Numbered from the stretch's first letter, positions 1 to 12,550 are shown. The stretch: 64,000 nucleotides of DNA from Knoxdaviesia capensis (GCA_001510575.1 LNGK01000002.1:3336144-3400143); one strand, 5' to 3'. The notes: a model not told the origin generated them from the sequence alone. Numbers and translations: made by a program.

Positions 1-592
1 CATCGGGACTCGATTAACCTACAGCACCCGCGCCCCCGACAGGGCCATATGGATCGATTTGGCGAGGAGTTGGAGTCCCAGGCGCAGGGATTCGACTCGC
101 CCCACACCCCACGATCGGCGGACTGGGCTGGCTCAGCGACTAGCCTTCACCGACTGCCGCCAAATGCCAACCGCTACAGTTCGGGAGGCCGAGACTACTG
201 GGAGGACTCTCCTGTTGACGCGCCTAGTGCTGGCCCGCCCCGGCCCCCCAAGGAGCCCATTGACGGCTCCGGCAGCGCCTCTCGCGGCGCTGGTATGACC
301 ACACCGTCCAAGACTGGATCTGGCCGGGCGGGGTACAACGGCAGCCCCAAGCTGGAGAACCGCAACCTGAATGCGGTGCTGGGTGTGCCGACCCGCCGGC
401 CTAGCGGACCCCGGGCTATGACGCCCAAGTCCCCCGAGCAGGAGGCGGCTAGAGAAGAGAGACGCCGCAAGAGAGGTGAGGCTCGATGATGGAAATGTGC
501 TCTAAGGATCTAGAAAACAGAGAGCTAACATTAGTATCATTGATCTAGACACATTTGGAACCATTGCCAGCAATGATACCGACACCTTCTAG
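1..592 (+). CDS. C-terminal part of an unrecognised protein (5' end outside window)
   Basis: The reading frame is open from the first base of the window, so this is the 3' end of a gene that starts upstream. The visible tail is hydrophilic and rich in Pro, Ser, Gly and Arg, with a basic run just before the end (RREERRRKR-like, near 450-475). It looks like a disordered cytoplasmic tail and I cannot assign a family. Read without splicing it stops at 487-489. I prefer a last intron at 476-548 (donor gtgagg, branch-like gctaaca at 524-530, acceptor ctag), because the next exon then gives a short acidic tail ending at the TAG at 590-592. Presence of the coding tail is well supported; the final exon is inference. 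Confidence 0.6.
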
Positions 593-3500
593 AAAAAAAC
601 CGTTCGGTTCTGCGCGGACGCAACTTACATCTCGCCCCCCCGACCCGTTCGGAACCGGCGTCGATGAAGTGGCCTGGCCACTCTGGCGGATTGATTGAGG
701 AGTTTGAGACCCAGAGAGGGAAAGATGGGTATTGTTGATACCCCGAAAAGGCGACGTGAAAGAGGAGGAACCTGTTTTGTTTTGATTGGGATGCCTCCAA
801 GGTGGGGTTTCGGATGGTTACGAGGTGTTTATCGCTGGGGTTGCTTTCTGCGTGCTGCTTTCCTTCCATTCGAACGGACAGTTGATATTTTGATAGATTC
901 ACGGATCCGGGTTGTTTTACTTGCCTGTTTAATTGTTGTTATTCCCCCGCCTCAAAACACACGGCGTTCCTAGATAGTTTCTGTACTTGCTCTGCTTTCA
1001 CGTTCTTGTTGTGTTTTTTTTCCACCGTCGTTGCAAGACCAACGCAAACTCGTTGTGCTTGGTTCTTCTGAAGCTTTGTTCTGTGTCGTGGACGGCCCCT
1101 TTGACACAATGTGCCCAGAACGGCATTTGATGCGTGCTTTGCTTGGTGTTTCCAGCTTGATACTCCCAGCCCACGACAGTTTGTATGCCCGTGTTTTGAT
1201 GCAGTTACATGTGCGTTTTGACCCAAATTTTTTTTTTTTTGCCTATGTTCTAGATTAGATACCTTATTTTGCTTGTTGCACATGGTTGGATGAATTTACC
1301 TGACAAGCAGCGGGGAAAGTCCGTGGGGAGGGATGCGATGCTAGAAGGAAAATGGAAATATCCAGGCCACGATATTTGCTTCTTAAGACATGCCCCTTTG
1401 TTCTTTGCTGTTTCTTCATGTGTGTGTACATAACCTTTCTCTGTGACGAGAGAGATACGTGCCGTCTTTCCGACCAAGGCGACCGAAGTCCGGAAGAAGA
1501 AAACCCGGTGCCCCGGCCCAGGCCCTATGGAGTGATCCGGTGCAGGATCTCCCAAGGTTTGCACAGGGCTGGGCGGGCGTATTTCTGGAAGGTGGGATTT
1601 CCAGATGGCGTCTCAATAGCTGCAGGTATATCCACAGCCTTGGTGGAGACGGGGTCCTATTTGGGGGTCCTATGTCCTTTGTTCTCGTTCCGGCGAGCTG
1701 GCTTACGGTACATACCGGTTGAGTGGGGTGGTATCAAGAAGCCCAAACGGTGTCCGCGGCGGGCCAATTATGCCCGCAGTGCGGGTGTGAAAGGACAGTT
1801 TCTTACTATAGACCGCCGGCAAAGCTGATCGGGGATACCAGCACAATGACGGAGGACAGGATAGTCGTGCGTGTGCCGGTGTCAACATGGACTGTCTTAG
1901 CCGTCGCATCCGAACCCTGCATGCTGCATACCACCTCTTACTTATACGCAGCAGCCTATCACGAGAACGAGGGAGAAATATGAAATGAGCGGAGCACCGT
2001 CCAGTGTGCAAAATAGGAGAGAGGTGGAAGAATTGATGCAGGTTTCAGGGCGGTGGGTGTGGGTTTTCATGTTGTTGGTGGCATTGGACTTAGTCGGTTA
2101 GTGGTCGAGGGCCGCCACATGCGGCCAGCCAGACACGGAATGAGGTTCCAAAAATGGCGGAGAGGGCGGGGAGATCCAGCGTCATTGGACTGGACTTCCC
2201 CGAGAGGCGGAGGGACGTCCAACGAGACGAGGGACTGGATACCGTCACTGACAGCCGTTCTCATCGACCGAGGCGCCCCTATGCATGACTTGGCTTCGCA
2301 GACTGGCTTCGAGACACTGCGCTCTCACCGGCCAGTTACGCGATGCAATACGACGCCAAACGGAATCAACTGGCCTCTTCGAGTCAGTGCTCCCACACGG
2401 AGGGAAGCCTTCAGGTAACAGGCACGCCACGGTCCCGACAGAAACGCTCCGCGTCCCAGCACATCGGTAACTTCTGCTACGAGAGAGAGGTGGAGGTGGG
2501 CACAAAGCGACAGTGTGGCCGGGATTCCAGGCTCCCGACGATCAACGAGCATCTGTACTCGCGGTCAGTCCAGCCAGCAAGTCACGACCAGACACAATGT
2601 GCTCCAAGCTGCACTGCGGCCGCTGCACCAAAACACTAACGAGGTCTGCCGTGGCCGGTGCGGGCGGTTGACAGCACTCGCAACAGGGAAATCACGGCGA
2701 CAAAGCCCGCGGACAGAAAGTGCTCAGGAGGCGCCCATCCAGACAGGTGGACGTTGGCATCGCGATGTTTTAGAGGGCGGAATCTTCACGATTATCTAGA
2801 AGCTGCCGATTGACGTAAATAAAAAGACCACAAAAACGCCGTGGAACGTGGCTCTCTCGCTAGGGAGTGGTCTCGCCGACTGAAGGGTAGGGAGACATAG
2901 CCGGAACACAGAGAAGCTGATGGTCAGATCTAGGCCAGAACCGCTCTTTGCGTCAGCGGGAGATGGCGAAAAGACCGTGGTGTCGGAGACTATATTGGGG
3001 AACGGCGGTGTTTTCGGGCGAACCTGTGCGTTATCGACATGCACGGCAAAGAAAGAGGGAGAAAAAAAGTGTGTGAGACTTGCTGGCGTGGGCTGGACGA
3101 AGCTGGACAGGTGCAGTCTACCAAAAAGAAGAGGAGTAAAAAAAAGAAGAAGAAAAAAGGGTTAGTTGATTCTGTCAGCTGTGCTACGTCATGCCACCTC
3201 TCCTCCAAGCGCTTCGTGCGAATAGGAATCGCGAGACTGGATGTTCAAGAAAGCGCGAACCACGACGACGATCACACGCATGGGCGGGTGGCCAGAAAGC
3301 CACAAGCGAAGATGGGAATCAAGGAGGCTGCCAAATAGACGAGACAGAGAACCGTCAATCCCGGAAGCGAAGGAGGGCAAGCTCGTCGTCATCGGCCGGT
3401 GTGGTGGTGGACTCGCTCGGCCGTCGACTGCGATAGCGAACACAGTCTCCTGTTTGTGTGCGGTATCGCCTAGGCCTGGGTTACATCGGCCTCTCAAGTC

Positions 3501-3735
3501 ACAACACAACACCTGGCCCTTTGGTCGAATGTCGGCTTGCGCTGCTTGTCGCTCCGGCTGTCATTCCCGGCGGTTCCCAGTTCCCCAGATTCGCCCAGCT
3601 TTCTTCAGGTCGATTGGCTGTTGTGCCAGAAGGAGGACCCATCACCTGACGGATATAAAACGAAAAATGGTCCTCTGGTTTCTTTTCATACAGACCGCCT
3701 GATGCACCCCAGAAGGGAAAATTGGAGAGCCGACT

Positions 3736-3771
3736 CTTTTATTTTTTATTTTTTATTTTTTATTTTTTTTT
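3736..3771. repeat. T-rich heptanucleotide tandem repeat
   Basis: About four copies of a 7-base unit (six T then A) run in tandem and end in a longer T run. This is simple low-complexity sequence in a gene-free stretch. Confidence 0.8.
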
Positions 3772-5153
3772 AAGCCAAGAGGAGCCTTGAAATGGAGAAG
3801 GAAGGGGAAAAAGAAAAAAAGGAGACGATGGGAATAAACTAGGCCCTCAGGAGGGCGTGGACAGAAGAGCGGAAAAATGCGCTGGCCTGAAGCGGTCGCA
3901 GACGTGGCTTTGGAAGGGAGCAGAGTTTTCGTGATCAAATGGCTGTCAGCGGCTCAAGACGGGAAACTATAGGGTAATTGTTAGCAAACACTTAGCAAAG
4001 AGAAAGCCTAAAGTGGATGGGTTGGAGTCGAGGGGAAGGAGTTTTTGGAGAAGCATGATCGTTTTTTGACAGGAGGATTTTCCGGGGTGGATTTCCAGAG
4101 AACCAGCTTCGCTCGACGGGTTTCATAAGCGTGTTCGTTGTTCGATATGGTTTTGGACCTTGTTGGCCTGGCTCTAGAAGATTTTTTCTGTGTGGTTCTC
4201 TCTTTTCTTGGGGATGCCGATATTGGAGACCGGCCCCATCGTAAGAGGAGACGATATAGGAGTGCTCAGATATGCTGTTAAGATCCTCTCGCGGCACGGA
4301 CCAGATGGTTGACGGGGATCTGGGTTTCCATGTAGACAAGCCATTCCACCGCGCTGAAGCACCGACAGGCAGTCTAATGGCCTGGCTGGAGCCAGACCGA
4401 GCCAGGAGGGGAAGAGACTAGAAGACAAACGGATCAAGGATGCCACCAACAAGAAAAAAATCGGGGAGAAGAAGAAGAAAAATCTGACGTGCTCGTGATT
4501 GCGTTTGGTTGATCACGATCATCTGGCCAAACCTCCAGTCGCCGCTTTCTTTCCCCCTAACTCTTCTCCCCCCTGTGCGGTTAGTGCTGTGCAGCCGAGT
4601 CTAAACGGTGTTAGTGGCGGCGAACAGAAAACTTTCTCCATGAAGGTGCGAAGTCGCGAGAGACGGCCAGGGAAAAAGCCAAAAAAACAAAAGAGTTGAC
4701 GTGCAATGTACAACAAGAGATGTCGCTGAAAAGTTTTCGTTTATTTTTATTTGATGACGATATCGGATTCCCGAAATTGGTGAGTCAGTGACTGCCGGCT
4801 TCCATCCGCCGCATCGCTCCTTCCCTCGCCTGGACGACGATGATTTCATCACGGTGAACATGGCGAGGCAGGCACGCCTTTTCGAAATTGAAAGACACAC
4901 ACCCCCCCTGTCGGCATTTGGAAAATCCGGGGAAGAGGCCCCAACACCGCCCTGGCTTCCATACTCCAACTTCAACATATAGTGGAAGGTGCATTCCAGG
5001 TCGCTCCTCCTTTGTGTGTGTGTTTTATTTTGTTTTATTTTTTGGGGTTTCCATGGTGTGCTTGGCTCCGTTTCTAGCGTTTCCGCTCGGTGAATTCCAG
5101 AAGCGCACCTTCACTTCTCGCGAAGAAGGCGCAAACCGCGGGCTTTCCAGCTT

Positions 5154-5218
5154 TTATATATATATATATATATATATTTATATACATATATATATATATA
5201 AATAGACATATATATAGA
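5154..5218. repeat. (TA)n microsatellite
   Basis: About 65 bases of nearly pure alternating T and A, with a few interruptions. It is self-complementary and could extrude a cruciform. It lies in a gene-free stretch. Confidence 0.9.
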
Positions 5219-6444
5219 TCTCTGCGCCGTCGTGAAGCTGGACGATGCGCTCTGGCACTGACTGCATTGTCGGGGCTTGATCCTGCTTTGTTTCCTCTTT
5301 TCCACTCCGGCCGGAATATCCAGCTCGGAAGGCTGTGGCCATGCCTGTGGGTGGCATAAAAAAAAAGCAAAAAAACCCCCCCAAAAAAACCCTGCCAAAT
5401 TTGGCCTTAAGTCACGGAAATCTGGGGTTGACGTTGGTCCAATGTTAGCTGTCAAGGTCTCGCCGTCGTGCTGTGTCGACGCCCTGCAACACGTGCCACT
5501 AATAAGACACTGTCCGTCCAGGGGTCAAGGCCGTGTTTTTTGGCTGGTGTTGCGGATGGAATAGGGCAAGAAGCCAAAGGATTCGCGGTTAGAGACACAC
5601 CACTGCAACAGACGCCGAAATGCGTTTTGAGTTATCTGTGACGACGTCATGTTACCAAATCCACACCACACGAAACCACCACTCAGGAACAATTAGTGTT
5701 TGTATGATGTCTGGCTGCCCAGACTGTCTGACTTTCCCTCTCTGTAGGGCTCGCTTCTGCCGTCCGGACACTTAATTACTGTATATTCGTCCCGAGCGTC
5801 TTAGTAACTGTCATGATATTGCATGAATAGCTGGGTGTCTGCCCTGCAAACTGACGTACCCAACGTGATATTGCAGACCTGGAATGTTGATCTTCCTTTG
5901 CTTGCAACGTCCGTTCGTTCTAGCTTAGACTTACTTCGCGTCTGTGGAATGGGGGGGTGCGGGAAAGAGAGCAAGTATGCGTGTCTGAATCAACGTCCTC
6001 CCGGGGGCCGTGAATTCAAGCAAGTCTGCGTATACGTGCGTGTGTGTCAACCGCAATTCAGACAAACTCTCCATGTGTTGTTAATCTGAATGAATGCCTG
6101 CCATTGCCGCCAGAGCTTATTTCTGAGGTCCGTTTGGGCATAGGTTTCCGCCGCACCGCAACTTCAGGACGCGCACGCCCCCCCCTGGGGCCAAACAACC
6201 CTACGCCATCGATATTTGCAAGCACACTACACACCCCAAGAAGAATGCCACACTCCCCCCCTTTTAGTTTGAATTAAACATCCAACCTACCACTAACTAC
6301 TCCGTACACCACCACCCTTAACACACCGGCTTCTTCTCTCTCACGGCTCTGGCCTTCATTCCTCTCCGCGGACACTTCCAGTCCTACACAGTAGTAGTGG
6401 CCGTTGAGAGCTTGGAGGGCGTGTGTGGTGTGAACAGAGGAGAG

Positions 6445-6517
6445 TATGTGTATTGCATGTGCGTGTAAGTGTAAGTGTGTGTGTGCATGTGTGTATGTGT
6501 GTGTGTGTGTGTGTGTC
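6445..6517. repeat. (GT)n-rich microsatellite
   Basis: An imperfect TG/GT repeat that ends in an uninterrupted run of about 18 bases near 6498-6515. It lies about 100 bases upstream of the TATA-like element of the DUF3602 gene, so it is probably promoter-proximal. Confidence 0.85.
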
Positions 6518-6613
6518 TGCCCTGTCCGCACGATGCCGCTGGCATTGAAGCTTGTCTGTTTGTTGTGGTGTCTCCCTCCCTCCCCTTTGCCCTTCTACCT
6601 ACCTCTTCCCCAA

Positions 6614-6623
6614 CTATATAATG
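6614..6623 (+). promoter_or_regulatory. TATA-like core promoter element of the DUF3602 gene
   Basis: The sequence CTATATAATG lies about 240 bases before the ATG at 6854. It is followed by a strongly pyrimidine-rich leader that contains repeated CCAAA near 6789-6810. The position supports transcription starting after about 6640, and so the downstream start codon. Confidence 0.5.
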
Positions 6624-6853
6624 TTTACTCTCCCCCCTCTCCTTCCTCCCATGATAATCTGAACCTCATCTCATCATCAACCAAGTTTCTCTTCTCTGCT
6701 ACTCTTCTCAAGCTCTCAAACTTCCTCTTCTCCATAAGCTTTTCTCAACCCCACCACCACCACCACTCTCAACCTCAACCTCGCCCTCTACCAAACCCAA
6801 ACCCAAACCTCAACCCACCTCTCCCACAACCACACAACCTTCCCGCCTCCAAA

Positions 6854-7285
6854 ATGTCTTCCTACATGATCAACATGCCCGTGCCCAGCACCCCCCGCGC
6901 CCACTCGGGCCGCGGCGGCGCCGGCAACATCTTCGTGGCGAGCACGCCCGCCGCGCCGGCGTGCCCGTCGACGGCGCTGCCGGCCACCATGCCGGCCAAG
7001 GCCAGCACCTTCCACACGGGCATTGGCGGCGCCGGCAACGTGTGCCCGGCGAGCACGCGGAAGCCCGCGTCGTTCAGCGAGGACATTGACCGCGCCCGCG
7101 CCCGCGAGACCCGCCCGCTCGGCCACGTCGGCATCGGCGGCGCCGGCAACGTGTTCCGCCGCCACCCCGGCGACGCCGTCTCCGACCACGACCTCAGCGA
7201 CTCGGCTAGCTCGCAGCGCCGCCTGTCGGCTGAGAGCGGCCGCTTCTTCTCGCGCTTCAGCATTGGCTCGCGCTCCCAGCAGTAG
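6854..7285 (+). CDS. DUF3602 / Par32-like small protein with GGAGN repeats
   Basis: An intronless 143-residue protein. It carries three short repeats built on GxGGAGN (about residues 19-25, 57-62 and 96-101), the hallmark of the fungal DUF3602 family that includes yeast Par32/Amu1. Family knowledge: Par32 is phosphorylated under TORC1 inhibition and regulates ammonium transporters; whether that applies here is inference. The C-terminal third is Ser-rich (DLSDSASSQRR, then SRFSIGSRS) and looks phosphorylatable. The frame stays open upstream to 6446, but that extension is a GT repeat plus low-complexity Pro/His sequence and includes the TATA-like element. The ATG at 6854 (AAAATG context) is therefore chosen. 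Neighbouring genes are far away on both sides. Confidence 0.85.
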   Translation: MSSYMINMPVPSTPRAHSGRGGAGNIFVASTPAAPACPSTALPATMPAKASTFHTGIGGAGNVCPASTRKPASFSEDIDRARARETRPLGHVGIGGAGNVFRRHPGDAVSDHDLSDSASSQRRLSAESGRFFSRFSIGSRSQQ

Positions 7286-9757
7286 ACACCTTTTCTCTGT
7301 CCGTCTTGAGAGAGATAGATCAGTGTCTTGCTGCGTCTTTTTTTCTTCTTTTTTTTGTCTCCCGTATCTCCTTTTCTCTCCTTTCTTTCTGCCTTTAGTT
7401 CTGTGAACCGCTGAGCGATTGCGCAGTTGTTTTAGCTTGATGGGTCCCTTTGAAGTCTGCCGTATTTCCTTTTTTTTTTCTCTAGATTTCCCCTCTTCCT
7501 GTCTGCTTTGCTGTTGTTCTGCTTTCGTCTTCCTGTTTCTAGCATGTACGACTAATGGTTATGCGTTGGTGTTGGATCTTCCGGTTGTTTTGATGATTCC
7601 CCCCTCTCAACGAGAGTATGGTCGGCCGCATGTTTGTCTTTGGTCTTCGACCTTCTCCTTTCCTTTCTTTCTAATAATGATAAGCCTCTGTCTTCTTCCT
7701 ACATGCCCTGCTCTGCTCTCCGTGAATCCTGCTCCCGCAATGCATCTATGAAGTGCCGCACAGCGTCTACTGGCGTCGCATTGCCAGCGTGCTTAATGGC
7801 AGCGATATTGCTGCAATACCGAGTTTGGACCTGGCTTCCGTCTTGGCACTCCCACGAACACGCAGTAATTCCTCATTCCCAGCCTTGAAATCCCAAGCCA
7901 ATTCCCTTGAACAGGCCTCGGCCTCGCGTTTCGCCAACGACGCTCGGTGGTACTGATAGCTGGTACTGATAGCTGGTACTGATAGCGCTACCCCTGGCCC
8001 CCGAACGTCCCGACCGCTCGCTATCGCCTTGGATCCGCGTTTCATCGGATGCCGTGGCTTTGGAATCCCGACGCTGGCTGTCTTGCTCCGCCATATCTCG
8101 CCGGATATGGATAGGGCGGGGGGACAGGCCGGTCTCACCGGTCAGCACTCAACGCATAGAGGCATCCACAGGCTGGCACGTGTCGATGGAGTCTGGCACG
8201 CTTAATTTGACCCTTATTCCTGGTACTCTTCCTATCTCATAGGGCCGAACGCCCGCCAGCCATGTAGGGTTCGTCCGCGAGCATGGCAGAAGACTTGCCA
8301 GTGTTTTCAGGGCTGGAAGCCAGTCTGACGTCGAAAATGCTACGCTGCGATTAAGTAAGGTCAGAGTCGCATCTCGACCCTTACGCCTCAAGCTGACGGT
8401 GCTCTTGACTGGTCCTGGAACTTGCCGAAGGGCACTTCACACAGGTCTCTGTTAGCCACTAAGAAAGCAGTATCATGTATACGTATATCTGCCTATGATG
8501 AAATCATCTTCCTTTCAACTGCCAGTCTCACCTGGCGAGGGAGATAGGTGCATGAGCTGAGCCGAGAAAGCCCAAAAGAGAATATCAGAAGCACGTCTTA
8601 CATTGTATCCGAAGACGCACACACACGCACACATCCGGTCTCGCATTTATTCCGCCGTCTAGTCATCCACAGACCTCCGGCTGCACTAGACGAGCCGCTT
8701 GCACCCCCCCACCCGACAATCCCCATCTATGCACAGCACTTTAGCTCACTATGCGTATGGAAGCTCTCCAATACAAGGCCGAGCACCGAAAATCTGACAG
8801 AGCGGGTCCAGAGCCCTCCTCGATCCCGGAGACGTTATCAAGGAAGACTATAAACCCCCTTGCCAACGAGACTGCATATCTGTGGTTTTCTGGAGGGGGT
8901 TTATTTTCCAACCCCGGCGCCACGGACCGACTACTGGCACCGGTGATCCCAGAAAGTCCAAACTCAGCGTGGACAATCCACCGAAGGACGCTCGAAAGAA
9001 CAAGACCAAAGGACAGACCCCCCCCTAACGTTCTTATCAGAGACAAGTGGACCACCGGCGGAGATGTGTGCTTCCCGCGATAGTAAGGTCAGACGGGCCG
9101 CGTGAAGGCGTCGGATAACCTTGTTCGAACAGCGCATGGCGTCCATGTCTGATACACCCTTGGTGATGTTCCCTGTGCCACAGCGCCAGACGTGGGGAGT
9201 CGAGTGGAGGCAACCTGCCGGCGAAGGTTAGCCCAACCGAACCTCCAGACCGAGACTTTCTGCCCACTGCGTGGCATATCACATGCAAAGGGCGTGGATG
9301 GCTTCGACCTTCAAACATGATCCACAACCAAGTTTCCAGAATGTGTAGGGGGAATCTCATTTCGTATCTTTTTGGGCTTTTTCGCTTGTCTTTAATCGTC
9401 ATCTCCGCTTTCCGTCTCCTCTTCACCACCCTCCTCCTGCAACATATCCAGGGGAATCTCACTCCATTTCGTCAACAAAGAAAATAGAAGAAAAAAAAGA
9501 AGAAAAAGTATTATACACGCTGTTCGCTTTTTTGGTAAGATCCGGTCGCGGCGTCCGTCCGTGGAAACAAAGGAAACAGAGAAATATAGACAAGCAGCAG
9601 TCGGTGTTTCTAAAAGCGCCTGCTCTCCCGACATTTTCAACCCCGGATTGGGTGAGAAGCAATGCTTCATTTGCCTTGTGCGTGGACAGGGCAGGTGGAA
9701 TCCTCGGTAATTTGCTTGGGTCTGGCCTGTAGCCCACACATAACTCTCCGCGCTGAT
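7286..9757. other. Gene-free stretch between the DUF3602 gene and ARP1
   Basis: About 2.5 kb between the convergent 3' ends of two genes. I see no conserved coding sequence. It starts with a T-rich 3' UTR-like segment (about 7286-7550) and contains a small 13-bp tandem repeat at 7948-7986. Confidence 0.6.
7948..7986. repeat. Perfect 3 x 13-bp tandem repeat
   Basis: The unit TGGTACTGATAGC is repeated exactly three times head to tail, with no mismatch. It lies in a non-coding stretch. No function can be inferred. Confidence 0.95.
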
Positions 9758-11313
9758 TTAGGTGAACTTGGTATGAATGATATCAGGGTTCTCATGCCAG
9801 TCATCAATGCTCACCCACATCTACATTCAAACAAGTGGTAGGTTAGCAAGGAAATGCATCCAGAAAGAGGGCATTGCAAAGAACAAGTTTGCCACTATGA
9901 GGCTGGTTGGGCGGGTGAATATAGACCCAGGGGACACAGAGACCCAAAGGTGAAAGCCAGTCGGCAACAACAGAACAGTGAGAGAATAGAACAGTGAGAG
10001 AAACATACCTTTCTGAACGTGCTCAGTCCCGCCAGAATACTGCCTCCAATCCATGTCGAGTACTTCCGCTCCGGCGGCGCAAAGATCTTTATCCGCATGT
10101 CCTTGACCGCAAGCTTCTTCAGCTCCAGTAACAGCCGCTCGCCGAAGCCCTTCGTCAACGTGCTGCCACCCGAAAGCACAATGTTGCTATACAGAGGCTT
10201 GCGCAGGTCCAGGTCCGTCCGGTTGATGGCGTCGACAACAATCTGGTGCACGCCGGGGTACTCGCTGCCGATGATTTCCGGGTCGAAGAGAATCTCCGGT
10301 GCGCGGAACCGTTCCATGCCGATCTATGCGTGGGGGACTTTTGATCAGCAACGGGGAAGTGCGGCCGAAAAGAAACGTGGTGACGAGGGTGTGTGTGCAA
10401 CGCAGAGCCGCCACTACAAAAGAAAAAAGAAAAGGAAAATCACGTACCTTGATCTTGTTCCCGTCTGGCAACACATACTCAGCCTCCTTGCTGCCCGCCA
10501 GCTGACTACTCGGCCATTCCTTCTCCTCGCGCTTGGGATCCAGCGCCACAAAGCACACCGACTCCTTGATCTGCCGCACCACCTCCTTCTCGGCACTGGT
10601 ATGGAACACATTGCCAGACTTGCGCAGCAGCGTCTGCAGGTGCTCCGTCACGTCGCGGCCGGCAATGTCTATCCGCCGTATGCTGCTCGGGATAGCAAAG
10701 CCTTCGTACACCGGCACCGCGTGCGACACTCCGTCACCAGAGTCGAGCACTATGCCCGAGGTACGGCCTCCGGCGTACAGCGAAAGGACGGCTTGGATGG
10801 ACGTGTATAACGCCGGCACGTTGAAGGTCTCGAAGAGGATCTGGGCGGCGGTGTCGCGGTTGCTTCGGGGGTTCAGCGGGGGCTCTGTCAACAGAACGGG
10901 GTGCTTTTAAAAATGAAAGAAGAAATGAAAGCAGTCAGAATCAAAGGTCTCCCATAGCCAATCTTCCTTCACCTGGTGACCAGGCTGGTCTCACTGTCTC
11001 TCACCTCTTCACTCAGGGTCTTCAACCCCTCGCCATACACATGTTCCCAGATCTTCTCCATATCATCCCAATCCGTGACAATGCCGTGTTCCAACGGGTA
11101 CCGGATCTTCAACAGTCCTCGGTACTCTGTTGCGGCCTTCTGGCCAATGAACACGTCACCCTCGAGCGCTCCCGCTAGTACTCGTGGGTACTTCGGCCGC
11201 CCTACAAACGACGGAAAGTAGCATTTAGGGAGGTCATCGCCAGCAAACCCGGCGCGGATCGTGCCCGAGCCGTTGTCCAGCACTATAGGCGCGTTATGTA
11301 GAGAGTCGGCCAT
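9758..11313 (-). CDS. ARP1: Actin-related protein ARP1 (centractin, dynactin subunit)
   Basis: Arp1 forms the short actin-like filament of dynactin, the activator of cytoplasmic dynein. Its orthologues in filamentous fungi (nudK in Aspergillus nidulans, ro-4 in Neurospora) are needed for nuclear distribution. Four exons: 11005-11313, 10448-10903, 10009-10323 and 9758-9820, all phase 0, giving 380 residues, the usual Arp1 length. Visible actin-fold signatures are the phosphate-1 loop ([16 protein letters not shown], residues 12-27), the phosphate-2 loop ([12 protein letters not shown]), the [13 protein letters not shown] segment and the C-terminal TWIGGSILA motif. The last exon encodes 20 residues ending PDIIHTKFT. 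The early [14 protein letters not shown] and the [15 protein letters not shown] segment fit Arp1 better than conventional actin. Confidence 0.96.
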
Positions 11314-12495
11314 TATGGGTGTGCGCAGATAACACGAATATGAGGGGCAGTTGAAGGGGAAGAAGGTCGGACGTGGCGCGGGCCGTTCGTCGGTGAGGAG
11401 TCCCGCGTAGAATCAGACTAGGGTGGTGGGGTTAAAGCAAAAGGATAGTCGAAGCACAGGGCCGATATCAAGTCCGACCGGTTCTGTCGTCGGAAGGCAG
11501 CCAGATTTGATGGATTGGAGCGAAGACTGAAGTTAGAGCCTGAAGCTGTCCGGTTATGTCGAGATAGGGGTATAAAATCAAATGTGTCGTAGCTGTCGTT
11601 TCGTTACAGATGCTGCAGTCGTAGAGTCTGGAGAGAACAGATATCAGATGCACGACTTCAGGTGAAGATTCGAGGTCCACCGAAGATGACTCGAGCGGGT
11701 ATCAATCAACAAAGTTGCGGATTCGAGGATTGGCCGTTTTCACCCCGACAAAGAGGAGATGGATTCGGTATTCAAGGGTTCAGGGACGAGATATCGTAGC
11801 TGTATGGTCGCGTCGATCATCCAGTGAAGAAAAGTCAAACGCCGATATAAGCCCAACCGGCAGAATCAACAGAACAAGGATCGCGTTCGGGGATGTGTTG
11901 ATGTCTCCGTATGAGAAATATCCGGAGCAATTAGAACACACGATCAACAGACAAGCATTGAACGTTGTGTAAACGGGCAGTTTGGGGACTTGAAGCTTCT
12001 CTCCACATAAAAGCTTCGATCCACGCCAAAATGTCACGGTCGAAAATTGTCGGCCCAAAAATATGCTAAGGTCAAAGGTATTTACGCAGCCCCTGGATGA
12101 CTTAGCGGATTGGCGTCTCAATACTTTCCGCCGATGTGATATCGCTATCTTATCTTATCTTATCTGGTCCATCGAAATCTGGACGACATCCGAGAATCAC
12201 AGAAGGCAAGCATCACCGGAGCAAGACTCTACGGGAACAGGAATGAAATACCCAAAACTCTAGAATATCTGTTGTCGCTAGAACAATGTAATCAAAAGAG
12301 AAAGAAAAAAAGAAGAAAGAAAAAAAAAAGAACTCAACAAGCAAACAAGATAAACGGCTCACGGCTCATTCTTAACCAAAAGCCCAGTGGATATGAAAAC
12401 ACACACAAGTTTTAAACGCCGAGAAAAAGCAAATCACACCGACCTCTCGCCCAAGTGTCTAGTTGTTACAAAGAGGGCGATCGCTCTCGTCCTTA

Positions 12496-12497
<2 letters not shown>
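11314..12497. other. Intergenic region between ARP1 and the aconitase gene
   Basis: About 1.2 kb holding the upstream region of ARP1 and the 3' flank of the aconitase gene (both minus strand). No coding region recognised. A short TATCT repeat lies at about 12147-12164, and an A-rich run at about 12296-12330. Confidence 0.6.

Positions 12498-12541
<44 letters not shown>
12498..12541. repeat. (CT)n microsatellite next to the aconitase stop codon
   Basis: An uninterrupted CT/TC repeat of about 44 bases ends roughly ten bases from the aconitase stop codon (12551-12553). In the minus-strand transcript it would be a GA repeat at the very start of the 3' UTR. Confidence 0.95.
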
Positions 12542-12544
<3 letters not shown>

Positions 12545-12550
12545 GAGTAA

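Larger units (their letters stand above)
593..6440. other. Long gene-free stretch (about 5.8 kb)
   Basis: I see no conserved coding region on either strand. The open frames are short and of mixed composition, as expected by chance. It holds a T-rich heptamer repeat near 3736-3771 and a TA microsatellite near 5154-5218. Part of it is presumably the upstream region of the gene at 6854. Confidence 0.6.

Noticed and set aside
6446..6853. Upstream extension of the DUF3602 frame
   Set aside because: It translates a GT microsatellite and a CT-rich leader and spans the TATA-like element, so it is almost certainly not coding.
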